A stretch of DNA of 64,000 bases from NCBI RefSeq assembly GCF_000002235.5, contig NW_022145554.1, forward strand, positions 186,001 to 250,000, read 5' to 3'. This DNA comes from Strongylocentrotus purpuratus (taxonomy: Eukaryota > Echinodermata > Echinoidea > Camarodonta > Strongylocentrotidae). How positions within the stretch are numbered: position 1 is the first letter of the stretch; the number at the start of each line of letters is the position of its first letter. Both the position numbers and the translations under genes were made by a program. Below are positions 52,747-64,000 of this stretch, piece by piece. Below the pieces are notes generated by a model that was not told the DNA's origin, searched no databases, and saw only the letters and a program-made list of their open reading frames with translations.

Positions 52747-54350
52747 TAACCTAGCAGTTTTCTTTCTGTACGTTTCTTCGGTTGTATGATGATTCTTTAT
52801 ACGTCGTTTCTTTATACGAGTTTCGTCTAAATTTCCAACTGAGTCTGAACAGCCTATATGGTCATTCACGTACTCACTATTTGCGCGGTTTTATAATGAT
52901 ATATACATGTGAAGCGTTAATTTGATAACGCCCTATATAAATGTATGTATGTACATGTATATATATGTATATAATATTCATTCATTAATTTATTTATACA
53001 TTTATTCATTCATCGAGTAAGAAAACAACGCGGGTTTGCCATGGTATATGTAAACGAGCCTTATTTACCTGAAAGAATTATGATTGTAAAAACAACAAAA
53101 AAATATTATGCATGCTTAATATTTTTGAAAGTCTATGTTGATTTTATATTAATTATTTACCGATTGCGTCGTTAGGGCTGACGTCGCTATATTGCTATAT
53201 TTTGTTTGTTCGGTAAATTATTCAAGAAGTGAATATAACATGGAACTATAATTCATTATTAAAGGCAGCCCCAGGTAATAAACCACCTGAATAATAAACT
53301 TCATTGAATGTTTCATGAGTGGATGTTCCATCTTAACTGCATGGTCTAAAAATATATGAAGCCAGATGCGCTACTTGCTTGAACTCTGGAGTAAGGCTCT
53401 GCATGGAGTTGAAAACTCAAAAGCATCTTCGGATGATAATTGTCTGCATTGTACATTGTCTTATCACTTTCTAATTATTAGCAAACTAATTTAATTTTCA
53501 TTTGTTACTTCCACCTTCACATTTACCCTTATCAAATACAATTAGAATAACCACCTTTATAATCATGGTGTATTTTAATCCTTTCAGATTCGTGTCTAAG
53601 CTATATTACTTTACAATTTGTAATTAGTTATTGATGGAGAAAAACAGATACCAATGTGTTGATTGTTTCTTGGCTACGTTTTCGAAAAAGAAAGTATCCA
53701 TTTTCCAGGCATTGTGTTCGTGGAATCGACTGCATGATCTGCAGAATATAAGAAAGGAGGCGAAGAAGAAGAAGAAGAAGAAGAAGAAGAAGAAGAAGAA
53801 GAAGCAGAAAAAGAAGTAGAAAAAAGGAGAACTGACTTAAATTTTAAAATCTTCGATTTCCTTGAGAAACGGCTGACACTAAAAGCCTAGTAAGAATAAT
53901 TTAAATCTCCGTACTCGCAACATTCAACGTTCCTCGTATCGCGAAGAAATTGATCCTGGTGACTTTTCCGCTTCACACTTCAAAATCTGTGGTAGAGTGA
54001 GTACTGTAGGATATAAATGACGCCATATTTCATATTTATGACGTCATTAGACAAGATACGTGACTCGGGGTTGCCCTTGAGGTTTCGTCAAATAGTACTG
54101 AGGAATCAGAGGTTATTTCGAAAACGATCGTTATCAAATGACAGGGTTTTAGCCATCATTTCTGTCAAGCAGAGTCAAAATAGCTTGTATTCCTTTTCAA
54201 GACAGATTTTAATTTTGAATGGATGTTCCAATTTTAGGTTGTGTGTGAATTAGGCAGTGATCCAGGGCAGATGAATGAATGCTTTATTCTCCAATGCATC
54301 ATTTCAATTCAACTCTCTAGGAGGGGAAAAATGAACGAAAGGGTTTTGAG
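52747..54350. other. Last receptor-type spacer
   Basis: Paralogous to 17400-19000 and 38630-40450 in order: TTCTTTATACG, T/A-rich module, GAAAGCATCTTCGG-type landmark (53430), GTGACTCGGGGT landmark (54060). An (AAG)n run (53757-53815) is specific to this copy. Homology fades at about 54300, with no upstream block or receptor following, so this is the right end of the array. Confidence 0.65.
53757..53815. repeat. AAG microsatellite
   Basis: About 18 AAG units on the + strand. Confidence 0.9.
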
Positions 54351-54585
54351 AATAATGTCATTATAACCTATAATAAACAAATTTATCTTTTCCAGAAATT
54401 CACACACAATGTTGTGATGAACATTTAATTCCAATTGCACTTTTTATCACTCTGAATTTAATTACTTTACGTTCAGTACTCTTATCTCCTGTAGCTTCAT
54501 TTTCTATTCATTTCCTGCAAAAATTATACGACGAGAAATGATTCTTAAGTTCAAATGCCCCCATTTCCAGATGTTTATGATTGTT

Positions 54586-54841
54586 CAGAGGCGTAGCATG
54601 GATGCAGTCATGGGGATGGGTGGGGGGGGGGCTGACATATTTGAGAGGCACCAATCTTACCTGATTAATGAAATGCGAATTAAGAAGCCCCCCCCCCCCC
54701 CAATCAGAGGGTGACATATGGAAGGAATTCTATTGTCATGTTTTTGTCATCCTTTTCCCGTCTTCTTTCGTTTTATTTATGTTTTTCCTCTTTATCGTGG
54801 GGGGGGGGGCGTGCCCCTTGAACCCTTGAGCTAATCCACTG
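54586..54841. mobile_element. Candidate MITE with CAGAGGCGTAGC end
   Basis: CAGAGGCGTAGCATGG at the left and GAGCTAATCCACTG at the right are imperfect inverted repeats. Two G-runs and one C-run lie inside. No target duplication is visible. Confidence 0.5.
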
Positions 54842-57280
54842 CCCATAACATCATTCAAAACTTAAAACCAGGCTTTATCTCCGATCTACTTCCATTACCA
54901 GCTCCATGAAATATCCATCTCATCTGTCATTCTTCCAATATCCCCCTTCATCTCCCCGTCATCTCCTCCTTCTTACCTCCCCTTCGATCTCCAGTTATCT
55001 AGGAGGATGTTTGCCAGGGTCACATTCATGACACACAGACTTAGATTTCTATCAGGGATGGGATTAAAGCGGATCAAAGGATGATCCTAATCGCATTGTT
55101 AGCCTATACTAATTGGGGAAGATGTAGAAAGAGAGAGAGAGAGGAGATGGGCAAGCGGGTGACTTTGAGAGATAAGCTACGGTACCTGAAGAACTTTACT
55201 GAAAATACTTCGAATACCAGGATGAAATTATATTTTGTTCATTTTTTCTCGAACATTATACTTCGCGAAGATACATCGTATATACATGTTACAATCATGA
55301 TTTTTGTCTATATTTTCTTTATGACAAAATGATAACTGGATATCATTTTTATTATAACATATGATTCTTGTTCGTGTTAGATTTAAAGATCGTTTCATAT
55401 TCCCTTACTCCTCTTCATGATCAACTAAAATTGACCTACTGTATATTATTCTCTCTGTATCATAATTATTTATGTAATGTTTAAAAAAAAATCTTGTTTG
55501 ATTTAAATTGAATTTCAAATATGCAATTCTGAGTCGGCCTTTTACGATCTAAATAATCATTCTTGCTTAAGTACCAAATCATATCATGTCAAGATTAAAC
55601 ATAAGCTATTGCCGTGTCGTAGCAAAATCCACCCACTTAGAGGGCACTGGAACGAAATGAGAGAGAGGGCACCATTCTAACTTTGAAAATGACCTAATTT
55701 ACCTGGCTTCTGATTGGGGGGGGGGGGTTGTGGGAGGTGGCCCACGCATCTTTTTTCAGTCCTTTTTCCCTTCACCATTTTCCATTTTCTCTTTTCCCTG
55801 TTTTATTCTCCACTCGATTAAGGGGTTTGGGGCACGGGCCCCGTGTCCTCCTAAAGCTAGGCCACTGATGTTGACCACTGGCCGGTTAAGAGAGTACAAC
55901 CGACCCGTGCCCCCTCTTAAAGCACCATCATGCGTAACTTAAGTAAACGCACACATGCAAGAATGTGCCCTATAATCATATTTTGTGCCCCCTTTCAAAT
56001 TTTAGACCTATATAATTCGGCATTAAGCCCAGCCCCCTTTACACAGATCCTGGATCCGCCCCTCTTCTACAATGCAATGTCTGCCAGCAAGATATTCTAT
56101 TTACTTCCAGACTTGACAGGTGGAAAATTAATGTTTCCATTTGTAGAAAATTGACTCCTACATGTACGTTCACCCATTTATTAACCGAAATCTAGTTCTC
56201 TTTTCCCGTACACAGTTTGTATCCTGTTAGTGTACGTCCTTTATGTCACATGTGATTTTATTATCAGTAAATCTGTTTCAGCTCATACTTTGGATTGAAA
56301 GCCGTTTCTCCTTGTTACCCTTAACATTTAGAAAGGTCGAAAAGATACAGGAGTGGCAGTATTGTAAAAGGGCCTAACAAATAGTCAATTGCTCTTTGTC
56401 ATGACATGATTGTAAACGCGTCGTACGTTCCTCTTTCGCTATTTCAGTTAACTGTTTCTGTTTCGCGGTGGCGAGAAATTCCTTTTAGTCATGAATGATT
56501 ACAGGCGAGTAGCATATTTTGATTTGATCTTTGTAAATAAAACAAGTTAACTAAAATGTGTAAAAAATATGAATTTTGTAACTATTATAGTATAATACTG
56601 ATAACATTATTATCCTTAAAAATCGAAAGATGTGAATAGTTTATAAATAGTCAATATTTACAAGCATGAAAGTCTACATGTATATAGAAAAAACATACCA
56701 ATACTTATATTTGATTGTTAATTATTCTAAATATTTTTTTTTTTTTTTTTTTTTACATACCTTGATTTAGGGTTCAGACCCAATGATATAATTGCGCCAT
56801 TTGTGATCAATTTTTTGACATCTTTGTTGGTTTATTTGTATTTTTTTGTTTAATATATAATTGTTTGTCATTTTTTTAATTATTATTATATTAACCTTGT
56901 ATTGCATAATACCACGTTAATTTGTTATGGATAATAAAGTTCAAGTCCAGTAGTGATCGTGACGTTGTTGAAATTGAAGTAATTTATTTTGCGTCCGTTC
57001 TCTTACTAGTGAAATTGATTTATGTTTCCCCGATCAATAGATTGATCCATGGTATTTTGTTTTGTGTGTACATGCAATCAAACAATAGCATGAGCTTGGA
57101 TTCGAAATAAAGGAGATGTACTCTATTACGAAGATAATTTTCTTCATTTTGCACATGAATATTTTCGCTAGACAATAAAACAATTTACCTTGTAGGACAT
57201 AGCAATAGAAATGTTAATTGAAGTTAATTGCAGTAACCATTGTGTCTAATCTAATCAAACTAAACTTAATTCATTGCAAC
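54842..57280. other. Gene-poor sequence
   Basis: No convincing gene. Another possible MITE right end, CTAGGCCACTG, is at 55858-55868, and a CTGGATCCGCCCCT terminus like the hAT-like MITEs is at 56050-56063 without a partner. A poly-T run is at 56727-56752. ORFs are short and without recognisable domains. Confidence 0.5.
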
Positions 57281-57819
57281 TTAAAGGGACTTTGTAACAT
57301 TTTTCAGATGAGAGATATTGGTGCTAAGGTAGTGACTTCAATGCTAGATGTTAAAGATAATCTGAAAATTTGAGCGAAAACAGACCATTATTCATAGTAC
57401 AAATTGGGAAAAACTGATCCGATCGATTCCTTAATTCTCCCAACTATATTTTTACAATTTAATTACATTTTAGGTGAATGGAAATCTCACAAAGCAATAA
57501 AATGGCTCTTCATTCCATTCCAGACATTTAAGTGTTGACAGATTTTTTATAGCCTGTTTTTATGTCTTTTTTTCATGGAAAAACGGTTGGGAAAATTCAA
57601 AAATGGTTGGGAGAATTTAGATTCAGAAGCGCCGCACATCGACGCCCGTTCAAAAACCCGTTGAACTTTGTTAAAAATCTTCATATTGCGTGAATTAATT
57701 TCGGATTTGGGGCATCGTAGTTGGATAATCCATACATACAAACATAATTTTACGTGTTTTGCATCCTGACTCAACAGATTTGTGATATCAACCATCACAA
57801 TGTTACTAAGTGCCTTTAA
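57281..57819. mobile_element. Candidate MITE with TTAAAGGGACTTTGTAAC end
   Basis: Left TTAAAGGGACTTTGTAACA and right TGTTACTAAGTGCCTTTAA are inverted repeats with a few mismatches. 539 bp, non-coding. Its ends differ from the TTAAAGGGATAG family beyond the first nine bases. Confidence 0.7.
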
Positions 57820-57961
57820 ACATGTTCATGACATATACTTTTTCTCATGATAAGAACAATTATTTCCAAAATTTTGGAATAACAGTAACAATAAATAACC
57901 ATATTCTCAGAGAAAGGTAATACACAATATAAAGTATGTTTGTGTGTGTGTGGGTAGGGGC

Positions 57962-57962
<1 letters not shown>

Positions 57963-58010
<48 letters not shown>
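57963..58010. repeat. GA microsatellite
   Basis: A continuous GA run with few interruptions. Confidence 0.9.
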
Positions 58011-58015
<5 letters not shown>

Positions 58016-59094
58016 GGAGATATAGAGAGTATTTAGGTTTACACCCTTAGGTATTAATACTCTTTCACGACTTTTATTCAGATACATATTAGCTTTTTAA
58101 CACACACATGAGACAAATGGGTTTGGCTAATAATGCTGACGCCTTTTGTCATATTTTGACGGGATTGTGAGTGAATGTGCTGATTGAACCGGGGAATTCC
58201 CTGTAGGTATAATGATTCGGCGTAGTTGATTCAACGGCGAATTATTTGCCAGCATGATTGCAGACTCTCCATGGCAATTAACCTTAAGATGCGTGGAATA
58301 TGTGGAAAGATCAAACTTGACACTGATAATGAAGATTCCTCTTTCAACGTTTCCTGCGGGATTACTGAAATGCGCCAGTGTGTATTGTACGTGGCTGCTT
58401 CGATTTTGCCCCCCCCCTCCTTCCTCCCCTACTCCTTCGTAGTTACTGCCTATCCTATCATGCCAGTTGGATGCTTTTGGTAGGTTGTTCAATTTACAGA
58501 GTAAACTGTACATGGCATAACAGAACATTGATAACGCAATAAAAGATATGGTAATCTAAACAAGTATTGTGTATGTTTACATGCATTTTACAAGTTTCAT
58601 TGTTGATATAAAATTGCTCTTTGTCTTGAGTAAAACAGAATTTGAGGATGAGTAATTAACAGGTTTATTGCAAAAATGACGGAGTAAGTAGCCCACAAAG
58701 ACTGACAGAGAGTGAGATTACTAAACTATATAGATATGAAGGTGTATTTCTCCCTTCTCCCTTTGCAGACCTGCGTCATTACGCTTGCGTTTTTACCTGC
58801 GCCAAACGAGCCTGCGAAGGAAATAGATACATACACTAGTAATTCAAGGCACTATTCAGTTTTGTATTCAGTTCTTGTAAAAAATCATTCACACATTGCG
58901 CGTCAAAAGCCGATGCAGCAGTGACGCAGTCTTACGCCAAAGGGCTTCTCGTAAGCAATATCCGATCGCTCTGTATAATAATACGGAGCAATCATGTATA
59001 CATTTTGAGATTTGTCTTTGTGCGCTTTATCTATCTCCTATTTCCTCTCCCCTCTCTGAGTACCTACCATTGTATCTCACCGACCCTCTCCCTC

Positions 59095-59180
59095 TCACAC
59101 ACTCACACAAACACTCACACACACGCACACGCACACGCACGCACACACGCACACACATACACATACACACGCGCGCAACA
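59095..59180. repeat. CA-rich microsatellite
   Basis: Interrupted (CA)n and (CGCA)n run. Confidence 0.85.
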
Positions 59181-59559
59181 CACAATCACCCACACCTACC
59201 ACATACTCAATTCCTCTTTCTATGAAAAAGAAATGTCTTTGACTTTCCTAAGAAACAAGAGCTGTCATCGCGTTGCAATTGCATCACGCTATTAGCAAAT
59301 GAGCTAAAACGGCCTAAAGCAGATGAGCATTTCCCAATGGCCGTGTCCTCATGACCCTAAGCACAGGGTGATTGTCCATGTTGTAGATGATTATAGCACT
59401 GTCTTGTAGTATGGGTAAGTGTACAGGGATAACCAGGGATAAAATTCACATATCCCTGGGATAACTATCCCTATACAGCTAGGGTAGGTCACAGTCGGTA
59501 GCTGCATGTCCAGGGTAGTTCTAGTTGTTCTTGAGGCAGAATCGAATTTAAACCAAATT

Positions 59560-60010
59560 CTCTTGGGGTGAATGTGATCGTCGTTCTGCATGTCGACGGA
59601 TTGACCAAGCCTTTCGTCACTTTCTTTTATATATATTGGAATAAATCATGATTAATCTCTAGATATTGTGTCGTCGTCACCGTCCACGATCTAGGATAAG
59701 TCGCCTATTCGTGTCCATATTTTGATAAATCATGATTAACTTTCAATATGAACGCGGTCGTCCTCCGGCACTTCATCGCGTGAATCTGTTTCTATATTCA
59801 GTGCACGTCGTCGAGCCAGGCCGTCCTCCCCTTCTCCTAAATTGGGAGGAATCGTGATTAACTCATATTGTGAACATGTTCATCGTCCTGCACCTCCTTG
59901 GTGATACCGAGCTCTTAGGCTTCCTCACTAGTGAATCATGATTAATTTTCAATGTGAACGTGGTCATCGTCCTGCACGTCGTCGGATTGACCTACCTTTT
60001 CGTCTGCCCT
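59560..60010. repeat. Degenerate tandem repeat with ATCATGATTAA
   Basis: ATCATGATTAA(C/T) or a close variant occurs at about 59645, 59730, 59848 and 59935, each followed by AATNTGAACGTGGTCGTCGTCCTGCACG-like text. Four to five diverged units of 85-120 bases. No frame is kept. Confidence 0.6.
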
Positions 60011-61424
60011 ACCACTATCATCAATCTTTCAAACCAGAGGAGACCCTGATAGATGGGGATCATCTTTGATGAATTAATTCTTAATCACAACCAGGAAATC
60101 GCCGACGCATTGTTCCATCTCTGTCCTCATCATTTTGTACACCCATGTCAACTCTCTGAAGTCGGATGTTTTTAGAAGACGGCAATCGCTTAGTCTGTAG
60201 ACACAGACGTTGATTTGACACTTAAATGTCATTGCATAAAGTCTTGAGCTGAGCCTTACTCTATCAGCTTCTGACTGTGTCTTATTTTACAGGACCTACA
60301 TGTATGGGGTGCAGTAGACCGTGCAGTCTGTATAGTCTCATCGTTCAGCCACTCTGTTTCCCATTATGATTGATAAGGGTTTGTGTCTGCAAACTAGTAA
60401 TCGCTAGATGGTGGGATGACTGGCCTAGGGAGGTGGGTGGCTAAGAATAGATGGCACGTCGAAGGTTCTTTGATTGCTTGTCGCAATTGCCTGCTCTCGG
60501 ATCATTCCATGTAAAATAAGCACCGACAAACAAGACAATGATATGCAAACATTAAAGAAATGCGTGGAATTTTTGATGAGGAATGTTAAAATGAGAGAAA
60601 TGTGAGGAAAATGAGTCTGGAAAGTCAGGGAGAAAAGACCGCAGAATGAGGGACATGAATGAAAAGAAAATAATTTATACAGACGGAGAAAAGTAGGAGG
60701 GGATTTTTAAGAAACATGAGAAAGTTTGGAGGATATCAAAAGAGATTAAAATGCTGAATGAGTAGCAAGAAGAAAGACAATGGGAGATCGAAACAAGAAG
60801 TATCTCCGACTATAACGCGTCATCGTGATCAAAATTGGTCATTTATTTGCATAATAATATTATTCACATTCCTTTACAATTGCTTATTTTTATAACGAGG
60901 GGATCTAGATTATTAAAAGAAATATACCTAAATAAGTTATATGATTTCTACCATCTATTAGAATAAAATCGTCCGTTTTTGTTTAGCGTTTATAGAAAAA
61001 GATGAAATAAGGAACAAATACATGCGAAAGATAATGAAGCGACAAAAGTAGTACTAAGCATTGGTTATTGGTATTTCAAATCATAGTTTCAGTATTAATT
61101 TCCGACGCAGAATTTTAACGTTGAACCTGTAAGTTGAATTTATGAACAGTCTGGAATAAATGAATATCTGAATCGTGAAAGGCGGTTTGGGGTGGGGGGG
61201 GGGGGGTTGGATACAAGAACGATTAAATGAATAAAATAAATGAAGTGGATAAGTATTGTCTTTCATGATTACACAGACCTTATCAACAAATTTTCTCAGT
61301 ACAAGGAGACTCGACAAAAGCTAATTCTACCCCAATTATGCGCTTCCAATGGACTTTGGATATTCTTACCCCGATATTTAATACATTGTAGCTCCGGCAA
61401 CCGTAGCGCACAATGTTAGTACAT
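60011..61424. other. Gene-poor sequence
   Basis: Nothing recognised. A G-run lies at 61193-61206, and there are purine-rich stretches at 60590-60800. Confidence 0.5.
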
Positions 61425-61590
61425 TCAATAAATAATCCTACCAGGTCCCAAATTAATACCTGGGTGCAGAGAGGCAAATATGGATTAATGTCTTGCCAAG
61501 GGGCGTTAGTGTTGTGGCGGGGATTCGAACCCCGTACCTTGAGGTTCACAGTATTGAGATTTATAAACTAGACTACTGTTCAACACCTAA
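61425..61590 (-). mobile_element. tRNA-derived SINE, reverse strand, diverged
   Basis: Reverse strand: GGGGTTCGAATCCCCGCC (B box) at 61515-61535. The body text TTGCCTCTCTGCACCCAGG is like the SINE at 63590 (TACCAGGTCCC...ACCTGGGTG). The A box is eroded. Confidence 0.65.
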
Positions 61591-63589
61591 AGCTGCTCTG
61601 AAGTTCATGGATAAAGGTTCAATGACACAACACTGCAGCGTGCGAAAGAAGCACTAATGTGATGCAAAAAAGGGAAAGAAAAATCAATGTTTGTCACACT
61701 AGTTTACAGCTGCGCAAAGATGCAGAGAGGGGTACGATTCCCGAAGGAGACAGCCCCGGTTTTTGGCGGTAACGCATCCCTCCACCCCCATCCCTTGTGG
61801 GCCCTATACATCCGAAGGAACACGCTTCTTAAAAGATAAAAGACCGGAGCGGAGCTAGTACCCTTGGATAAAGAATAAATGTTATTCCTGAATTCCTCAA
61901 GCTGTCTGTCCTGATCGAGAAGCGAACAAAATCCCAATCGTATTGTCTCACTAAGTCTTCATTAACAGAACTAGATGCAGCCAGTTTTCTATTCAGGGAT
62001 GCAATTACGTGATAATAATAAACGTTACGATTTTTATGGCAGACGCATTATCCTATACATTTGACATTAATGCTAATTTAAAGCATTCTTTAAATTTTAG
62101 CGCTGACAATTCTATTTTTATGTTGAATATTAACCTTCGATCTTTAAATGTGTTAAAATATACAATGTTAAATTCATGGAGCTCGAAATAGTTCCATCCC
62201 CCATAAATCTCTATGGGCATGATGGAAGGGGTGGTGGGACTATTTAAGCGCTCCATTAATTGCACCTTGAGTACGTCACATATTATGTCTCTCCTATGAA
62301 AGGGACTCAAATATAGATGCGTTTCAATGTACTACATGTATGTCCCATTTGCAGCCAACATCAATTTATGTAGAACTTTGCAGGAGTTATGAATATGTCA
62401 CGTATGTCCTATCTATGGTTTCGACTTTTCTTCCAATTTAACATGAATGTGAAAATTGAAAATAATCTATTTTGGAGGACGGAAGAAAAAAACAGTCAAT
62501 GTGTTATTGTTGTAAAAAATCAAAATCATTAGAAATTTCAGTATGAATAATTTATTTAAGCAGGCGTTTGAAAATGATGGCAATAACAGCCTTTTACTTT
62601 GTTCGACTCATAAAAAAAGAAAAAGAAAAATGGACCGGAAATGCTATTCAGCTTAGCAGTTCAGTATTCGGAATGAGGTTTGAAATGATTTATAAATATT
62701 CATTCTCTACTGTCATGTTTCAACCAACACTGACCAATGTCATACTTTTCGAAACATATATGGAACAAGTTTTCATCACTTGTGCATTATTCCCCTCATG
62801 TCAGTGTTTTTTAGAGCGTACACAGATATTTTTGAGCGGTTATATCGCCCAATTATTTAGCATTTTCTATAATAGCGGTCTTGCCATTGACGTAGAAACC
62901 CTACGCTATATTTAGGGCGCGAAATGATTGATACGTTGTTCAACTAAAATTTTAAAGAATGACGAGCTCCCATATCCATTATTAGGGAAGAGATAACTTG
63001 TCTGTATGCTGACCCATCCTTAGCTATTAATAAACTCTCCAGTGTGTCCCTCTTTTCGATCTCTAAATTTGTCTGACTATAAAGAGGTATATAGCCTTTA
63101 GCAGTGACATATTTGTTTGTTTTTGGTGTGTTTCCATTGTTACTATTCGACACTTTTTCATTATTCTGCCTATGATTCGATATTGCTCTTATTTTGTCCT
63201 CTTTTTCTTTCGTTTGGGACTATGCCAACGAGGAAATTGACATCCAAATGGCAAAACCTTTGGTAACGAACATAAGGGACTGAGAACAATTTCTATGTTT
63301 TGAATATAGTTCAATGAAAGAATCTATCTATTTATCTATGTCTTAATATATCTACTTTGTTATTTTATATAAAACGGACCTTTGATTTATTGTGCTGAAC
63401 ATATTGTATCATATTTACTATGAATCTCATGACATTATTTCATCATTAGCACAATTAGTGAAAAACAATTTTTACAACCAAAGGTCTGGGGCTTGATGTA
63501 AAGACAGAATTTTGTAGATGACAAACCATCATTTTGATAAGTCTTACAATTATGTCTGATTAATAATAATTATTATTATATTCATTATT
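61591..63589. other. Gene-poor sequence
   Basis: No supported gene. The longest open frame (62568-62915, 115 codons) has no recognisable domain and AT-rich, random-looking composition. Confidence 0.45.
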
Positions 63590-63866
63590 ATATTTGCTTA
63601 TATAGCGCCTAACACTTACTTTATCATAATGTCTCTAGGCGCTCTACAATAATGCATCATAATTACCCTGGATTTAGCAGAGCAGCTGTCACGCGCTCTG
63701 CGTTTCAAGGAATAACTTCCTACCAGGTCCCCATTTGCTTCACCTGGGTGGAGTCTGGCAAATGAAGATCAATGTCTTGCAATGGACATTAGTGCCGCGG
63801 CAGGACTCGAACCGCGGACCTTGTGATCGACAGTCCGGCGACGTAACCACTCGACCACGACACCTT
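63590..63866 (-). mobile_element. tRNA-derived SINE, reverse strand
   Basis: Reverse strand begins GGTGTCGTGGTCGAGTGGTT (A-box region), B box GGTTCGAGTCC (63806-63820), then the CACCCAGGTG...GGGGACCTGGTA body, and ends in a GCGCCTAGAG...GCGCTATATAAG tail. Nearly full length. Confidence 0.8.
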
Positions 63867-64000
63867 TTACAACCTTGTACAAGAGTTTGATCTATTTTAA
63901 TGATTTAGGCCTATTCCAAAAATAAAGATAAATATTGAGAGAACTGATCTGCCTTTGAGCCGAGCGCAGTCATCACGCACAGTCTTGTCCGTTGTGTTGA

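Larger units (their letters stand above)
57820..59559. other. Gene-poor sequence with simple repeats
   Basis: No gene supported. Holds the GA run (57963-58010) and the CA run (59095-59180), plus ATGs and short ORFs without recognisable domains. Confidence 0.5.

Noticed and set aside
58887-59295. 109-124-codon ORFs rich in Thr/His or Ser
   Set aside because: Produced by the CA microsatellite in several frames at once.
1-64000. CRISPR arrays, bacterial operons, rRNA genes
   Set aside because: None seen. Repeats are satellite, minisatellite or transposon in nature, and the sequence is clearly animal genomic DNA.

Overview
The window looks like genomic DNA of a marine invertebrate, most likely a deuterostome such as an echinoderm. 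The reasons are AT-rich spacers, many MITEs, 5'-truncated LINEs with ATT-rich tails, tRNA-derived SINEs, and above all a tandem array of intronless rhodopsin-class receptors. That array resembles the lineage-expanded, intron-poor receptor clusters described in the sea urchin genome. The species cannot be named from sequence alone. No bacterial features and no LTR, retroviral or Polinton-like element were recognised.

Layout. Positions 1-3500 hold a 134-bp satellite, a reverse-strand LINE with a hAT-like MITE inside it, and a long foldback MITE. Positions 3500-49100 hold the receptor array, all on the + strand. Copies are named R1-R12 here. Eight are intact single-exon genes: R2 6844, R5 14534, R6 21576, R8 30812, R9 34160, R10 37247, R11 42506 and R12 47683. 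Four are damaged: R1 4850, R3 8938, R4 11925 and R7 25589. Two are C-terminal fragments, at 15779 and 48895. Spacers are themselves repeated modules. Downstream modules carry a hairpin, a fossil receptor tail and an ACGTCGTATAACG-type block. Upstream modules carry an ATTGATG minisatellite, a TATA-like block in some copies, and a well-conserved 5' leader. A recent ~5.2-kb tandem duplication links R10, R11 and R12. Positions 49100-54300 are receptor-less spacer with nested insertions. From 54300 to 64000 there is gene-poor sequence with MITEs, SINEs and simple repeats.

The receptors are seven-helix proteins of 319-354 residues with a clear class A frame: N1.50, P5.50, WxP in helix 6, P7.50 and helix 8. 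Every copy that retains the relevant region lacks several residues central to G-protein activation. The DRY position reads HLY, D2.50 is Asn, and the NPxxY Asn is Gln. This uniform loss in a young, actively duplicating family is the most interesting signal here. It suggests a non-canonical signalling mode, a chaperone or heteromer role, or an unusual chemosensory class. Ligand and function are unknown.

The array shows many modes of birth and death: unequal crossing-over producing chimeras, loop-3 deletions, nonsense and start-loss mutations, internal deletion, LINE insertion into a leader, promoter loss at a MITE breakpoint, a templated insertion of receptor DNA, and a probable gene-conversion patch.
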